From Buchnera aphidicola (Melaphis rhois) (GTDB taxonomy: Bacteria; Pseudomonadota; Gammaproteobacteria; Enterobacterales; Enterobacteriaceae): a DNA stretch of 21,231 bases. The stretch spans positions 305,107-326,337 of the forward strand of contig NZ_CP033004.1 of NCBI RefSeq assembly GCF_005080745.1. Direction: 5' to 3'. Shown piece after piece: positions 8,475-17,765 of this stretch. The translations under genes were made by a program, and so were the position numbers. Every line of letters begins with the position of its first letter. The stretch's first letter is position 1. Below the pieces are notes generated by a model. That model had not been told where the DNA came from, did no database searches, and worked only from the letters and a program-made list of their open reading frames with translations.

Positions 8475-9764
8475 ATGAATAAATCTGATTTAATGTTCGA
8501 TCAACAACATATATGGCATCCTTATAGTTCAATGATTAATCCTTTACCATGTTATTTAATAAAGTCGGCTAAAGGAATTTTTTTAACTTTAGACGATGGA
8601 CGTCAGTTAATTGATGGTATGTCTTCATGGTGGTCTGTTATTCATGGATATAATCATCCTAGGCTAAATCGTGCTTTAAAAACACAAATTAGTCGAATGT
8701 CACATGTAATGTTTGGTGGAATTACACATTATCCAGCTATTTCATTATGTCGAAAATTAATTAAAATTACACCAAAAATACTAAGTTGTATCTTTCTTTC
8801 CGATTCAGGCTCTGTTGCTATTGAAGTAGCAATAAAAATGGCATTACAATACTGGAAAGCATTAAACAAAAACAGAACCACATTTTTAACAATTAAAAAT
8901 GGATATCATGGTGATACGTTTTCTGCAGTATCATTAAGTGATCCTATGAGTTCTTTTCATAACTTATATTGTGATTTTTTTCCTAAAAATTTGTTTTCTG
9001 ATGCTCCTAAGTGTTCATTTTACAGTAAATGGGATGAACAAGATATACATTCATTTAATTATTTAATTGAAAAAAATAAAGATATTATTGCAGCTGTAAT
9101 TTTAGAACCAATTGTTCAGGGTATTGGTGGAATGAATTTCTACCATCCTATGTTTTTAAGAAAAATAAGAACATTGTGTACTGAATTCAATATTCCACTA
9201 ATTTTAGATGAAATCGCTACAGGATTTGGTAGAACTGGGAAATTTTTTGCTTTTGAGTATTCACGTATTGTTCCAGATATCCTTTGCATCGGGAAAGCTA
9301 TGACAGGAGGTATGATAACTTTATCTGCAACATTAACTACAAGAAAAATTGCAGAAACTATTAGTAGTAGTGCGTCAGGATGCTTTATGCATGGCCCTAC
9401 GTTTATGGCTAATCCCTTAGCATGTGCAGTAGCAAACGAAAATATAGCAATACTCCAAGAAAAAAGTTGGAAAAAACAAGTAAAAAATATTGAAAAATAT
9501 TTTAATTTGTTTTTATCACCATTATTAAATCATCCAAACGTAAAAGATATTCGAATTTTAGGTGCTATTGGTGTTATTGAATGTATGCGTAATATAAATA
9601 TTGCAAGAATACAAGATTTTTTTGTAAAAAAAGGTGTTTGGATACGGCCGTTTCATAATATAATTTATCTTGTTCCATCTTATATCATTGATAAAAGTTC
9701 TTTAAAAAGACTTATACATGTTATATCTATTGCATTAAATTATAAGCACTTGTTTATAGAATAA
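8475..9764 (+). CDS. bioA: BioA, DAPA aminotransferase
   Basis: BioA is the PLP-dependent adenosylmethionine:8-amino-7-oxononanoate aminotransferase that turns KAPA into DAPA using SAM as amino donor. The 429 residues equal the E. coli length and align throughout. Visible are HIWHPYSSM (12-20), DGMSSWWSVIHGYNHP (47-62), DSGSVAIEVAIKMALQYW (110-127), NGYHGDT (142-148), LDEIATGFGRTGK with Asp245, CIGKAMTGG with the PLP lysine Lys274, and HGPTFMANPLAC. No ribosome-binding site is evident before the ATG. With bioB, bioF, bioC and bioD it completes a five-gene biotin locus. The 3' end converges with pgl across 42 bp. Confidence 0.97.
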   Translation: MNKSDLMFDQQHIWHPYSSMINPLPCYLIKSAKGIFLTLDDGRQLIDGMSSWWSVIHGYNHPRLNRALKTQISRMSHVMFGGITHYPAISLCRKLIKITPKILSCIFLSDSGSVAIEVAIKMALQYWKALNKNRTTFLTIKNGYHGDTFSAVSLSDPMSSFHNLYCDFFPKNLFSDAPKCSFYSKWDEQDIHSFNYLIEKNKDIIAAVILEPIVQGIGGMNFYHPMFLRKIRTLCTEFNIPLILDEIATGFGRTGKFFAFEYSRIVPDILCIGKAMTGGMITLSATLTTRKIAETISSSASGCFMHGPTFMANPLACAVANENIAILQEKSWKKQVKNIEKYFNLFLSPLLNHPNVKDIRILGAIGVIECMRNINIARIQDFFVKKGVWIRPFHNIIYLVPSYIIDKSSLKRLIHVISIALNYKHLFIE

Positions 9765-9774
9765 AATATTGCAT

Positions 9775-9803
9775 TATTAATGTAGTTTATATTAATACTT
9801 TTT
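9775..9803 (+). terminator. Weak hairpin plus T-run after bioA
   Basis: TATTAAT at 9775-9781 pairs with ATTAATA at 9791-9797 around a nine-base loop, followed by C and five T. It sits in the 42-bp spacer between convergent bioA and pgl. The stem is all A/T, so it is thermodynamically weak and could occur by chance in DNA of this composition. Confidence 0.3.
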
Positions 9804-9806
9804 ATT

Positions 9807-10805
9807 CTAATGTATCGAATGTATAGATATCCATACAGGTCTATTACCAGTTGGATATCTATTCTTAAATTTTAGTAATCCTGTTATATTATCAATACTA
9901 TACACACTCATACTATTAGATCGTTCTCCAACGACAATTAAATGTTGTCCTTTTTGATCAATATCAAATGATCGAGGTTGTGTCTCTGTGTAAATATTTC
10001 CAATTACTTTTATGTATTTAATATGTTCGTTGTTTTCTACTATTGCAATAGTATTGTTGCCTCTGTTCGAACCATATATATATTTTTTACATGGAGAGAT
10101 ATGAATATCTGAAGACCATGCAAAACTTTTTAATTTATTTAATACAATATCAACGTTTTTTAAAAATATAACACTATTGCACAATTTATTTACATGCCAT
10201 ATACTTATTGTTCCATTTAGTTCGTTAATATTAAATAAACGATTAGTATTTTTTTGAAAAATCATATGTCTAGGCCCAGAATTGTTACTTAATGATATAA
10301 ATTTATTTTTATTTTCTATCAAAACTCCATCAGGTGTAAAATTATATAAATAAATTCGGTCTGTTTTTAATGATGATACAAACAAGTTCCGATTATTATA
10401 ATGCATTAGTGATGCATGACATCCTTTTATTCCTTGTATAGTTTGTATTGACGATTGGGGAATACCTAATGAGTTAGTTATAGTAACATTAATGCAATTA
10501 AAATGATAGGAACTAGAGAACAGATATTTTTCTGTTTTATCCATTTCAAAATGATTAATACTAAAAGGAACATTATAGAATCCCATTTCTATTAAAGTAC
10601 CACTTTTTTCAATTTGATATGAGTTAATACAAAATTTTGGACGTATTCCTACATATAAACAATTTTTACCTTTTACAATAAAAATAGGTTGCGGTTCACC
10701 ATTGAGTTTTAATACTTGAATTAAATTTAAAGATGAATCGGAATTTAATTCCCATACTTCAATTTGTTGACTATTAGCACTAGAAACATAAACTATTTGT
10801 TTCAT
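9807..10805 (-). CDS. pgl: Pgl, 6-phosphogluconolactonase (YbhE)
   Basis: Pgl hydrolyses 6-phosphogluconolactone to 6-phosphogluconate in the oxidative pentose phosphate pathway. It is the seven-bladed beta-propeller (YbhE) type, not the DevB type. The 332 residues compare with 331 in E. coli. Matching landmarks run from MKQIVYVSSANSQQIEVW at the N-terminus through LYVGIRPKF, KGCHAS, LKTDRIYLY, GPRHMIF, NELNG, SSDIHISP and TETQPRSFDID to the C-terminal NRPVWISI. AAGGA lies about 11 bases before the ATG. Gene order pgl, bioA, bioB is inherited: in E. coli pgl is also close to bioA. Confidence 0.96.
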   Translation of the reverse strand: MKQIVYVSSANSQQIEVWELNSDSSLNLIQVLKLNGEPQPIFIVKGKNCLYVGIRPKFCINSYQIEKSGTLIEMGFYNVPFSINHFEMDKTEKYLFSSSYHFNCINVTITNSLGIPQSSIQTIQGIKGCHASLMHYNNRNLFVSSLKTDRIYLYNFTPDGVLIENKNKFISLSNNSGPRHMIFQKNTNRLFNINELNGTISIWHVNKLCNSVIFLKNVDIVLNKLKSFAWSSDIHISPCKKYIYGSNRGNNTIAIVENNEHIKYIKVIGNIYTETQPRSFDIDQKGQHLIVVGERSNSMSVYSIDNITGLLKFKNRYPTGNRPVWISIHSIH

Positions 10806-12505
10806 ATTTTATATTATCCTTAATTAAAAGTCGTATACTATCAAATTAAGTTTAGATGACTATTTTATAAGTAATACAACGTAGAACGTTTATAGGTCGA
10901 AAAATTACTATTTTATTAATATAAACTTTTTTATTTTTTTATTAATACAATTATGTTTATATCTATGTAAGAATTTTTTCATTAAACAATGTGTATGTTA
11001 AATCTAATTTAATACCAGTACATTTATATATAAAGTAAATTAGATTTATAAGAAATCACAATATTTATATTATTTAATTGTATTAAATAATATAATAAAT
11101 AAATACTATTATTTAACAATATAATATAATTGAATGTAATTTTAGTATAATAATTAGTACGTATATTTTAATATTTGATTTAATTATTTGAATAAAAAAT
11201 TTAATCTTATTTGTTATGAAATAATTTGTATTGTATTATTTTATTAAAATGTAAAGATATATATCGTAAAAATTAAATACATTTCAATAATTTTATATTA
11301 ATTTTATGTTATTATATTAAACAAAATTGCATTACTAATTTATTTATTATATTTTATTTCTATAAATATAATTACATATTTATATTATTTATAATTTAAA
11401 ATCATAAATTAGAAATCTTGAATAGTATTTTAAATAAATTTATCATTAGGTAGTTTAAAATAATATTATTTTGTCGTATTAGTTTTTGTAATTTAGTCTA
11501 AATAATTTAACATAAAAATTAAACTATGCATGTTGATACGTTTTATTTAAATTTCTTTATTAAATTTTAATCGAACAATTTTAATATAAATTAAATTCTT
11601 TAACAAATTAAAATTGGAATTTTTTAAAATATTATATTTATTTTATATTTATTTAAAAATATTTTCTTCAGTAACGTTAAAGTTAATGTATTTTAATATT
11701 ATTTAAAATATATGTACTTATTTATAAGTTTCTAATTTTTTAATTCCAATTATTAATTTATAATATATAAAAATTAAATTTTCTAATAGTTAATATTATT
11801 TATTGACTATGAGTACATAGACTTTATAGAAACGTACAATTTATAACTATTTTTAATGCTAAAAGATTAAATATTTAATTTCAATACCTATGTCTGAGTT
11901 AAATTTAAACTTTAACGTCACTGTATTTATATTTAAAACATATAATTACAGGACTAATTTTTGATTTTTTAATAAATATTTTATTTCAATTATTATAAAA
12001 TAAACAATTATAAGTTCAATTTTTTATGTAAGTAACATCTTATGTTATAAACTATAAAAATATATTGTTAATTTTATTACATATATTTCATATTATTGAA
12101 ATATAAATATATAAAATATATGACATCAAATATTTAAATTAAAATTACTAATATTCTTTTATTTTAATATTTTACATATAAATATGCTTAAAAAGTATAC
12201 TGTGTCTATAATATTAGTTTGAATTCAATAAAAAATTATTTTTAGTAGAATAATCGTTTAATTATTTTTACTATTTAATATACTAGAATAGTATAAATAT
12301 TAATTGATATTATAGTACTATAAGTGATTAATATCTATTTTGTTAAATAACAAAAATTATGTTATTTTTTAATAAACTAAAATAATTACTATATACTTAA
12401 TGATAAATATTTGACGATAACTATAAAACCATATTGTAGCTTTAAAATATCACTTTTACGTTATTTTAAATATTTCAATAAAAAATTATTATAAGATACT
12501 TTGAT
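10806..12505. other. 1.7-kb gene-free, extremely AT-rich spacer, probable gene graveyard (mfd site)
   Basis: No open frame of useful length, tRNA-like GC-rich block or recognisable protein fragment is visible on either strand. Sampled lines run at about 10-15% G+C, with a mildly richer patch near 11880-11940. The flanking genes are pgl (minus) and lolC (plus). In E. coli mfd lies just beyond lolC on the opposite strand, and to my recollection Buchnera of the pea aphid keeps mfd between pgl and lolC. The simplest reading is that mfd (about 2.4-3.4 kb when intact) once stood here and has eroded beyond recognition. The right end should also hold the lolC promoter. Confidence 0.6.
11669..11923. 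repeat. Imperfect inverted repeat inside the gene-free spacer
   Basis: CAGTAACGTTAAAGTT at 11669-11684 is the reverse complement of AACTTTAACGTCACTG at 11908-11923 with one mismatch in 16. The arms are 223 bp apart, and both contain AACGTTA-like sequence that is rarer than the surrounding A/T runs. It could be a remnant of an inversion, a relic of structured sequence, or chance. Confidence 0.35.
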
Positions 12506-13708
12506 ATGAATTTGTTTGTCTTATTTTTCATAGGAGTTCGATATTTTTTTAGTACATCTAGTAACCTTTTTAATAAACTAACAAATATATTGTCTATTAT
12601 TAGCATATCACTCGGAATATCAGCTATTATTATCGTAATTTCTATTATGAATGGATTTGAAGATGAACTAAAAAATAACGTTTTAAATTTTGTTCCCCAC
12701 GTTGTCATCAGTGATTCCAAAAATAATATAAATAAGTTTGTAAGTAAAAATAATAAAATTATTTCAAAAAATATAAATAAAATTTCTGAAACTATTATTA
12801 GTGATGTTATTGTTCAAAGTAATTCAGGAATGTCTATTGGTTCAGCGTTTTCTATACATAATGATGCATGTAACATATTTAAGCTTTATTTGACACATAC
12901 AGATAATATCAGTTTATTAAAAAAAAATTATTATAATGCAATTATGGGTCAGGGATTAGCAGACATATTAAATATTAATATTGGTGATAAATTTAGATTA
13001 ATTACTCCGAACTTTAGTCAATTATCTATATTTGGAAGTATACCTAATGAGCGCGTTTTTAAGCTAATAAATACTTTTATTACTGATAACGAAATAGATA
13101 ATTATCAAATATTAGTAAATCAAGATGATTTATCTAATTTCTTACATTATTCTAAAGATAACATTACAAAATTACGTTTGTGGTTAAAGAATCCATTAGA
13201 TATTGAAAATTATTTAAAAAACTTACATATACCTAATGTATTAATACAAGATTGGAGAGAGAATAAAGGAGAATTACTACAAGCTTCGAAATTAGAAAAA
13301 AATATGATGATGTTACTATTTAGCTTAGTTGTTATAATTTCTATTATTAGTTTAGTTGTTTCTGTTAGTTTGTTTATTATGGATAAGGAAAGAGATATTT
13401 CTATATTTACAACATTAGGTTTATCCAGATATAATATTATATTAATTTTTATCTTTCAAGGATTGCTTAGTGGTATAATAGGGACGTTATTAGGTACATT
13501 TCTAGGTTTATTTATCATGAATAAAACTATTGGAGTAATATCAATTATAAACTTTTTTTCGAGAGATTTTATATTACCTTGTTCTATTGTTCCACATCAA
13601 ATTGCAGTAATTAATCTATTAACTATAACGTGTGTCTTATTATCTATTATTTATCCTTCTTGGAAAGCTACTTCAATATTTCCGTCAAAAAGGTTAGCCT
13701 ATGAATAA
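12506..13708 (+). CDS. lolC: LolC, lipoprotein-releasing ABC transporter membrane subunit
   Basis: LolC is one of the two membrane subunits of LolCDE, which extracts outer-membrane lipoproteins from the inner membrane and hands them to LolA. The 400 residues equal the E. coli length. The N-terminal FIGVRYFF aligns with E. coli FIGLRYMR, then TM1 (about 27-49) ends in MNGFEDEL. A periplasmic domain follows, with the [21 protein letters not shown] stretch in two parts before TM2. Three C-terminal hydrophobic segments are visible, and the end, YPSWKAT to LAYE, is typical. No clear ribosome-binding site precedes the ATG. The 3' end overlaps the lolD start by eight bases (ATGAATAA), so the downstream gene is coupled. 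Confidence 0.96.
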   Translation: MNLFVLFFIGVRYFFSTSSNLFNKLTNILSIISISLGISAIIIVISIMNGFEDELKNNVLNFVPHVVISDSKNNINKFVSKNNKIISKNINKISETIISDVIVQSNSGMSIGSAFSIHNDACNIFKLYLTHTDNISLLKKNYYNAIMGQGLADILNINIGDKFRLITPNFSQLSIFGSIPNERVFKLINTFITDNEIDNYQILVNQDDLSNFLHYSKDNITKLRLWLKNPLDIENYLKNLHIPNVLIQDWRENKGELLQASKLEKNMMMLLFSLVVIISIISLVVSVSLFIMDKERDISIFTTLGLSRYNIILIFIFQGLLSGIIGTLLGTFLGLFIMNKTIGVISIINFFSRDFILPCSIVPHQIAVINLLTITCVLLSIIYPSWKATSIFPSKRLAYE

Positions 13709-14389
13709 GATTCCTCTATTAAAATGTACATCTATATATAAATCTTATAGAAATGAATCAAAAAAAAAATATATATTGAATAACGTTTCTTTAACATTAA
13801 AAAAAGGCGAAATGGTGTCTATTTTTGGTTCTTCTGGGTCAGGAAAGAGTACTCTTTTACACATTATAGGTGGTTTAGATTCACCTGATTCAGGAAAAAT
13901 TTTTTTTTAAATAAAAATATGCATAGCATTTCTAATAAAGAACAATCTATATTAAGGAATTATCATTTAGGTTTTATATATCAACTGCATCACTTATTAT
14001 TAGATTTTAATGTGATTGAAAATGTTGCTATGCCGTTGTTAATACAAAAAAAAAATAAATCAACAGCATTTGAACGAGCATATAACATTTTAAAAAATAT
14101 AGGAATAGAAGGAAAAAGTAACAATTATCCTTCAGAATTATCTGGAGGTGAACGACAAAGGGTAGCTATTGCTAGAGCATTAGTTACAAAGCCTAGTTTA
14201 GTCGTAGCTGATGAACCTACTGGGCATTTAGATAAAAAAAATTCTCATCACATTTTAGATTTATTTTTACGATTTAATGATAAATATCAAATAACTTTTT
14301 TAATAGTTACACATGATCTCGGATTGTTTAAAAACATACCATTAAAAATAAGATTAGAATCTGGAAAGTTATATAAAGTTAGTCTTTAA
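13701..14389 (+). pseudogene. lolD: LolD, lipoprotein-releasing ABC transporter ATPase, frameshifted in a T9 run
   Basis: LolD is the ATPase that powers LolCDE. The frame runs for 69 codons from the ATG at 13701, including Walker [10 protein letters not shown] (43-51) and [10 protein letters not shown], then hits TAA at 13908-13910 directly after nine T (13900-13908). Continuing in the next frame restores the protein: LGFIYQLHHLL (Q-loop), LSGGERQRVAIARAL (signature), LVVADEPTGHLD (Walker B) and VTHD (H-loop), ending at 14389. Adding one T (or removing two) gives an unbroken 229-residue LolD (E. coli 233) that aligns without gaps across the junction. Two A10 runs at 13760-13769 and 14046-14055 are read in frame. 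Every motif is conserved, so a recent mutation, RNA polymerase slippage rescue, or a sequencing error are all more likely than decay. Confidence 0.93.
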
Positions 14390-14404
14390 AAAGGAAGTTG
14401 TACG

Positions 14405-15643
14405 GTGATTTATTTGCCTATACTAATATCTAAAAAATTTAACATTACGTTTAAAAAAAATAGCATAGCTCCTCTAGTATCTACTATTTCTAAAATTGGC
14501 ATATTTGTAGGAACATTCGTTTTAATCGTGAGTTTTAGTGCTTTAAATGGATTTCAAATGGAATTAAATAACAAAATTCTATCTGTATTTCCACATGGAG
14601 AGATTTTTCCTATACATAAATCATTTCATAACTGGAAAAAAATTGAAAATTTACTAAAATTATCATCTGAGATTGTATCCATAACACCATATGTAAGTAC
14701 TACAGCACTAATTAATCATACACACGGTATAAAAGGTATTCAATTAAGAGGATTAAATTTTAATAACGATCATGGATCTAATAAATTATTTAAATTTATT
14801 AATTTTAAAACGTTAAAAAACATGCAAAAAAATAATAGTCAGATATTAATTGGGAAAAATATAGCAAAACGTTTATCTATTAAAAAAGGAGATTGGATTA
14901 ACGTTATTATTCCTAATAATTATAATGTTTTGACGTTATATCCAAAATATCTTTCGTTACAAGTGTTAGATTTTTTTCAAATTAATAGTAGTATAGACGA
15001 TAAATTAGTTTTAATGTCTATTTTAGATTTACAAAAACATCTTAATATGCAATCTGATATTTCAGGATTAGAAATATTTGTAAAACATCCATTTGATATA
15101 AATAAAACTTTTAAAGAAATTCAAACACATTTATCAAATAATTTTGTAATTAAAACTTGGATAGCAGAATACGGTTTTATATATCGTGATATTAAATTAA
15201 TAAAAACTATAATCTATTCAACTATGATATTAATTATTATTATTTCATGTTTTAGCATAGCTTCAATTACTCTATTAGAGGTATCTAAAAAAGTTAATAG
15301 TATTGCGATACTTAAAACGTTAGGATTGGATAATTATATAATAAGAATTATATTTTTAATTCATGGTATTAAATCTATATTCAAAGTAGGAATGTCATCG
15401 TTATTATTTAGTATAATATTATTATTAAATTTTAAACGTTTAATACATTATATAGAAAAATACTTAGATAGAAAAATATTGTCTGAAAATATTTACTTCA
15501 TTGATTTTATTCCTATTTCTGTATCTTGTGTAGATATTATATCAATATTTTGTATACTGTTTTTGATAGGGTGTATAACTAGCTATTATCCAGCTTATTA
15601 TGCGAGTAAAATTAACCCTATAGAAATTTTAAAAAAATATTAA
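14405..15643 (+). CDS. lolE: LolE, lipoprotein-releasing ABC transporter membrane subunit
   Basis: LolE is the second membrane subunit of LolCDE and is thought to bind the lipoprotein. The 412 residues compare with 414 in E. coli. The start is GTG, with AAGGAAG at 14391-14397 as ribosome-binding site, 15 bp after the lolD stop. Landmarks are TM1 ending SALNGFQMELNNKIL, FPHGEI, QLRGLNF, LIGKNIAKRL followed by KGDWINVIIPN, the TWIAEYGFIYRDIKLIKTI segment before TM2, the LKTLGLDN loop, ENIYFIDFIPI and the ending YYPAYYASKINPIEIL. The order lolC-lolD-lolE is as in E. coli. Its intactness supports continued use of the transporter. Confidence 0.95.
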   Translation: MIYLPILISKKFNITFKKNSIAPLVSTISKIGIFVGTFVLIVSFSALNGFQMELNNKILSVFPHGEIFPIHKSFHNWKKIENLLKLSSEIVSITPYVSTTALINHTHGIKGIQLRGLNFNNDHGSNKLFKFINFKTLKNMQKNNSQILIGKNIAKRLSIKKGDWINVIIPNNYNVLTLYPKYLSLQVLDFFQINSSIDDKLVLMSILDLQKHLNMQSDISGLEIFVKHPFDINKTFKEIQTHLSNNFVIKTWIAEYGFIYRDIKLIKTIIYSTMILIIIISCFSIASITLLEVSKKVNSIAILKTLGLDNYIIRIIFLIHGIKSIFKVGMSSLLFSIILLLNFKRLIHYIEKYLDRKILSENIYFIDFIPISVSCVDIISIFCILFLIGCITSYYPAYYASKINPIEILKKY

Positions 15644-15649
15644 ATTATG

Positions 15650-15680
15650 TTGTCTAAATTAAAGTATATTTTAGTATAAT
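15650..15680 (+). promoter_or_regulatory. Possible promoter before the small basic ORF
   Basis: TATAAT at 15675-15680 has TTGTCT at 15650-15655 (four of six matches to TTGACA) with a 19-base spacer, slightly long for sigma-70. It lies 54 bp before the ORF at 15734. In DNA this AT-rich TATAAT arises easily, so support is modest. Confidence 0.3.
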
Positions 15681-15733
15681 AATTATTAAAATTTATTAAA
15701 AAATTAAATAAAAAAAAATTATTAAGGAAAATA

Positions 15734-15868
15734 ATGCAGTTAATTAATCGCAGACTTAGAAACGCGCGTTATAGAAAACATAAACGAAAAATTCACCAAC
15801 GTTTTAGAAACAATATCTTTGAACGGAAAATTAAAAAGTATTTTTTAATACATAACTTTTTCGAATAA
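15734..15868 (+). CDS. Small, very basic 44-residue protein of unknown function
   Basis: The ATG has AAGGA at 15724-15728 as a good ribosome-binding site. The product starts MQLINRRLRNARYRKHKRK and ends LIHNFFE; nearly half of its residues are Arg, Lys or His. The ORF is about 27% G+C (about a third in its first 90 bases), while the DNA on both sides is around 10%, a contrast typical of selected sequence in this genome. The composition recalls small ribosomal or RNA-binding proteins, but I could not align it to L34, L36, S21, RMF or ArfA from memory. It stands alone between lolE and gapA, on the same strand. Alternatives are a conserved lineage-specific peptide, a gene remnant, or a structured RNA. 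I do not assign a function. Confidence 0.55.
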   Translation: MQLINRRLRNARYRKHKRKIHQRFRNNIFERKIKKYFLIHNFFE

Positions 15869-15953
15869 AACAAAAATTTTTTTATAGATACAATATTTAT
15901 TATTAATATAAAATTTTAAAATTAATGAAATTATATTTTATTAATTACAATAG

Positions 15954-17012
<1,059 letters not shown>

Positions 17013-17029
17013 ATTTAGTTATATAACTT

Positions 17030-17081
17030 TTATAAATTTCGTATTAACATTATACATCTTAATGTTATATGAAATTTATAA
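17030..17081. terminator. Strong bidirectional hairpin between gapA and fldA
   Basis: Arms at 17030-17051 and 17061-17081 are reverse complements apart from one G-U pair and one bulged base, giving a stem of about 21 bp with a nine-base loop (17052-17060). TTATAAATTTC at the outer left pairs perfectly with GAAATTTATAA at the outer right, and TAACATT with AATGTTA near the loop. It lies 18 bp after the gapA stop; its right arm covers the fldA stop codon (17076-17078). A run of seven T follows about 12 bases later on the plus strand. It most likely ends transcripts from both convergent genes. Confidence 0.7.
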
Positions 17082-17594
17082 TATATTTAACTCTTTTTTT
17101 AATTGGTTAGTCCATTTTATAACTCTTTCTTTACTTTTATTTGATTGTCGATCTTCGTCTATAGCTAATCCTAAAAATTCTTGTTTATTATATAAAGCTT
17201 TAGAATGTTCAAAAAAATAATCGTGGTTAGGCCATTTTCCAATAAAATTAACATGTGATTTTTGTATAGTATTGAATAAAATTCCAATTCCATCGCAAAA
17301 ATATTCAGAATAATCTTCTTGATCTCCACACCCAAATAGCGCAATAGTTTTATTACAAAAATTAATTGTTTCTAAAACTGGCAAAAAGTCATCCCAATCA
17401 CATTGTAATTCTCCATAATACCATGTAGATGTTCCTAATATAATCACATTATACTGTTCCATATCTTTTTTTTTAGAATTAGAAATATCATGTAATGTAG
17501 CTATATTATTACCCATATATTTTTGAATATATTTTGCTATCATTTCTGTGTTTCCTGTATCACTACCGAAAAAAATACCTATTTTTTGTTCCAT
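17076..17594 (-). CDS. fldA: FldA, flavodoxin 1
   Basis: FldA is the long-chain FMN flavodoxin that carries low-potential electrons. The 172 residues compare with 176 in E. coli. The FMN phosphate loop GSDTGNTE is at 10-17, followed by the first isoalloxazine loop TSTWYYGELQCDWDDF and the second LFGCGDQEDYSEYFCD, with the flanking Trp and Tyr both kept. GLAIDEDRQ is near the C-terminus. In E. coli flavodoxin reduces IspG, BioB and RlmN-type radical-SAM enzymes, all of which are encoded in this window. AGGA lies roughly ten bases before the ATG on the minus strand. It is divergent from phrB across 171 bp and convergent with gapA. Confidence 0.98.
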   Translation of the reverse strand: MEQKIGIFFGSDTGNTEMIAKYIQKYMGNNIATLHDISNSKKKDMEQYNVIILGTSTWYYGELQCDWDDFLPVLETINFCNKTIALFGCGDQEDYSEYFCDGIGILFNTIQKSHVNFIGKWPNHDYFFEHSKALYNKQEFLGLAIDEDRQSNKSKERVIKWTNQLKKELNIL

Positions 17595-17765
17595 ATAAGC
17601 GTATTCCTATTGAAATTAAAAATTTGTGAATAAACTTTTTATAAATCGTTTAGTGTTTTATCTTTCAAGATCTATAATAACATTAGATAATATGTTCAAT
17701 AAAATTGAAAAGTCTTATTTTTTAAAAAATGTTTAACTACATTTACTACAAACTTAAAGGATACA

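Noticed and set aside
10806..12505. tRNA, CRISPR array or replication origin in the large spacer
   Set aside because: There is no GC-rich cloverleaf block, no regularly spaced repeat, and no cluster of DnaA-box-like TTATCCACA; the high A+T alone is not evidence.
12475..12720. Minus-strand ORF opposite the start of lolC
   Set aside because: Considered as a remnant of mfd because of its orientation, but it overlaps conserved lolC codons and shows no Mfd motif.
13701..14389. Two separate ABC-type genes instead of one lolD
   Set aside because: The first part has only Walker A and the second only the Q-loop onward; together they form one LolD that aligns without a gap after a single-base correction.
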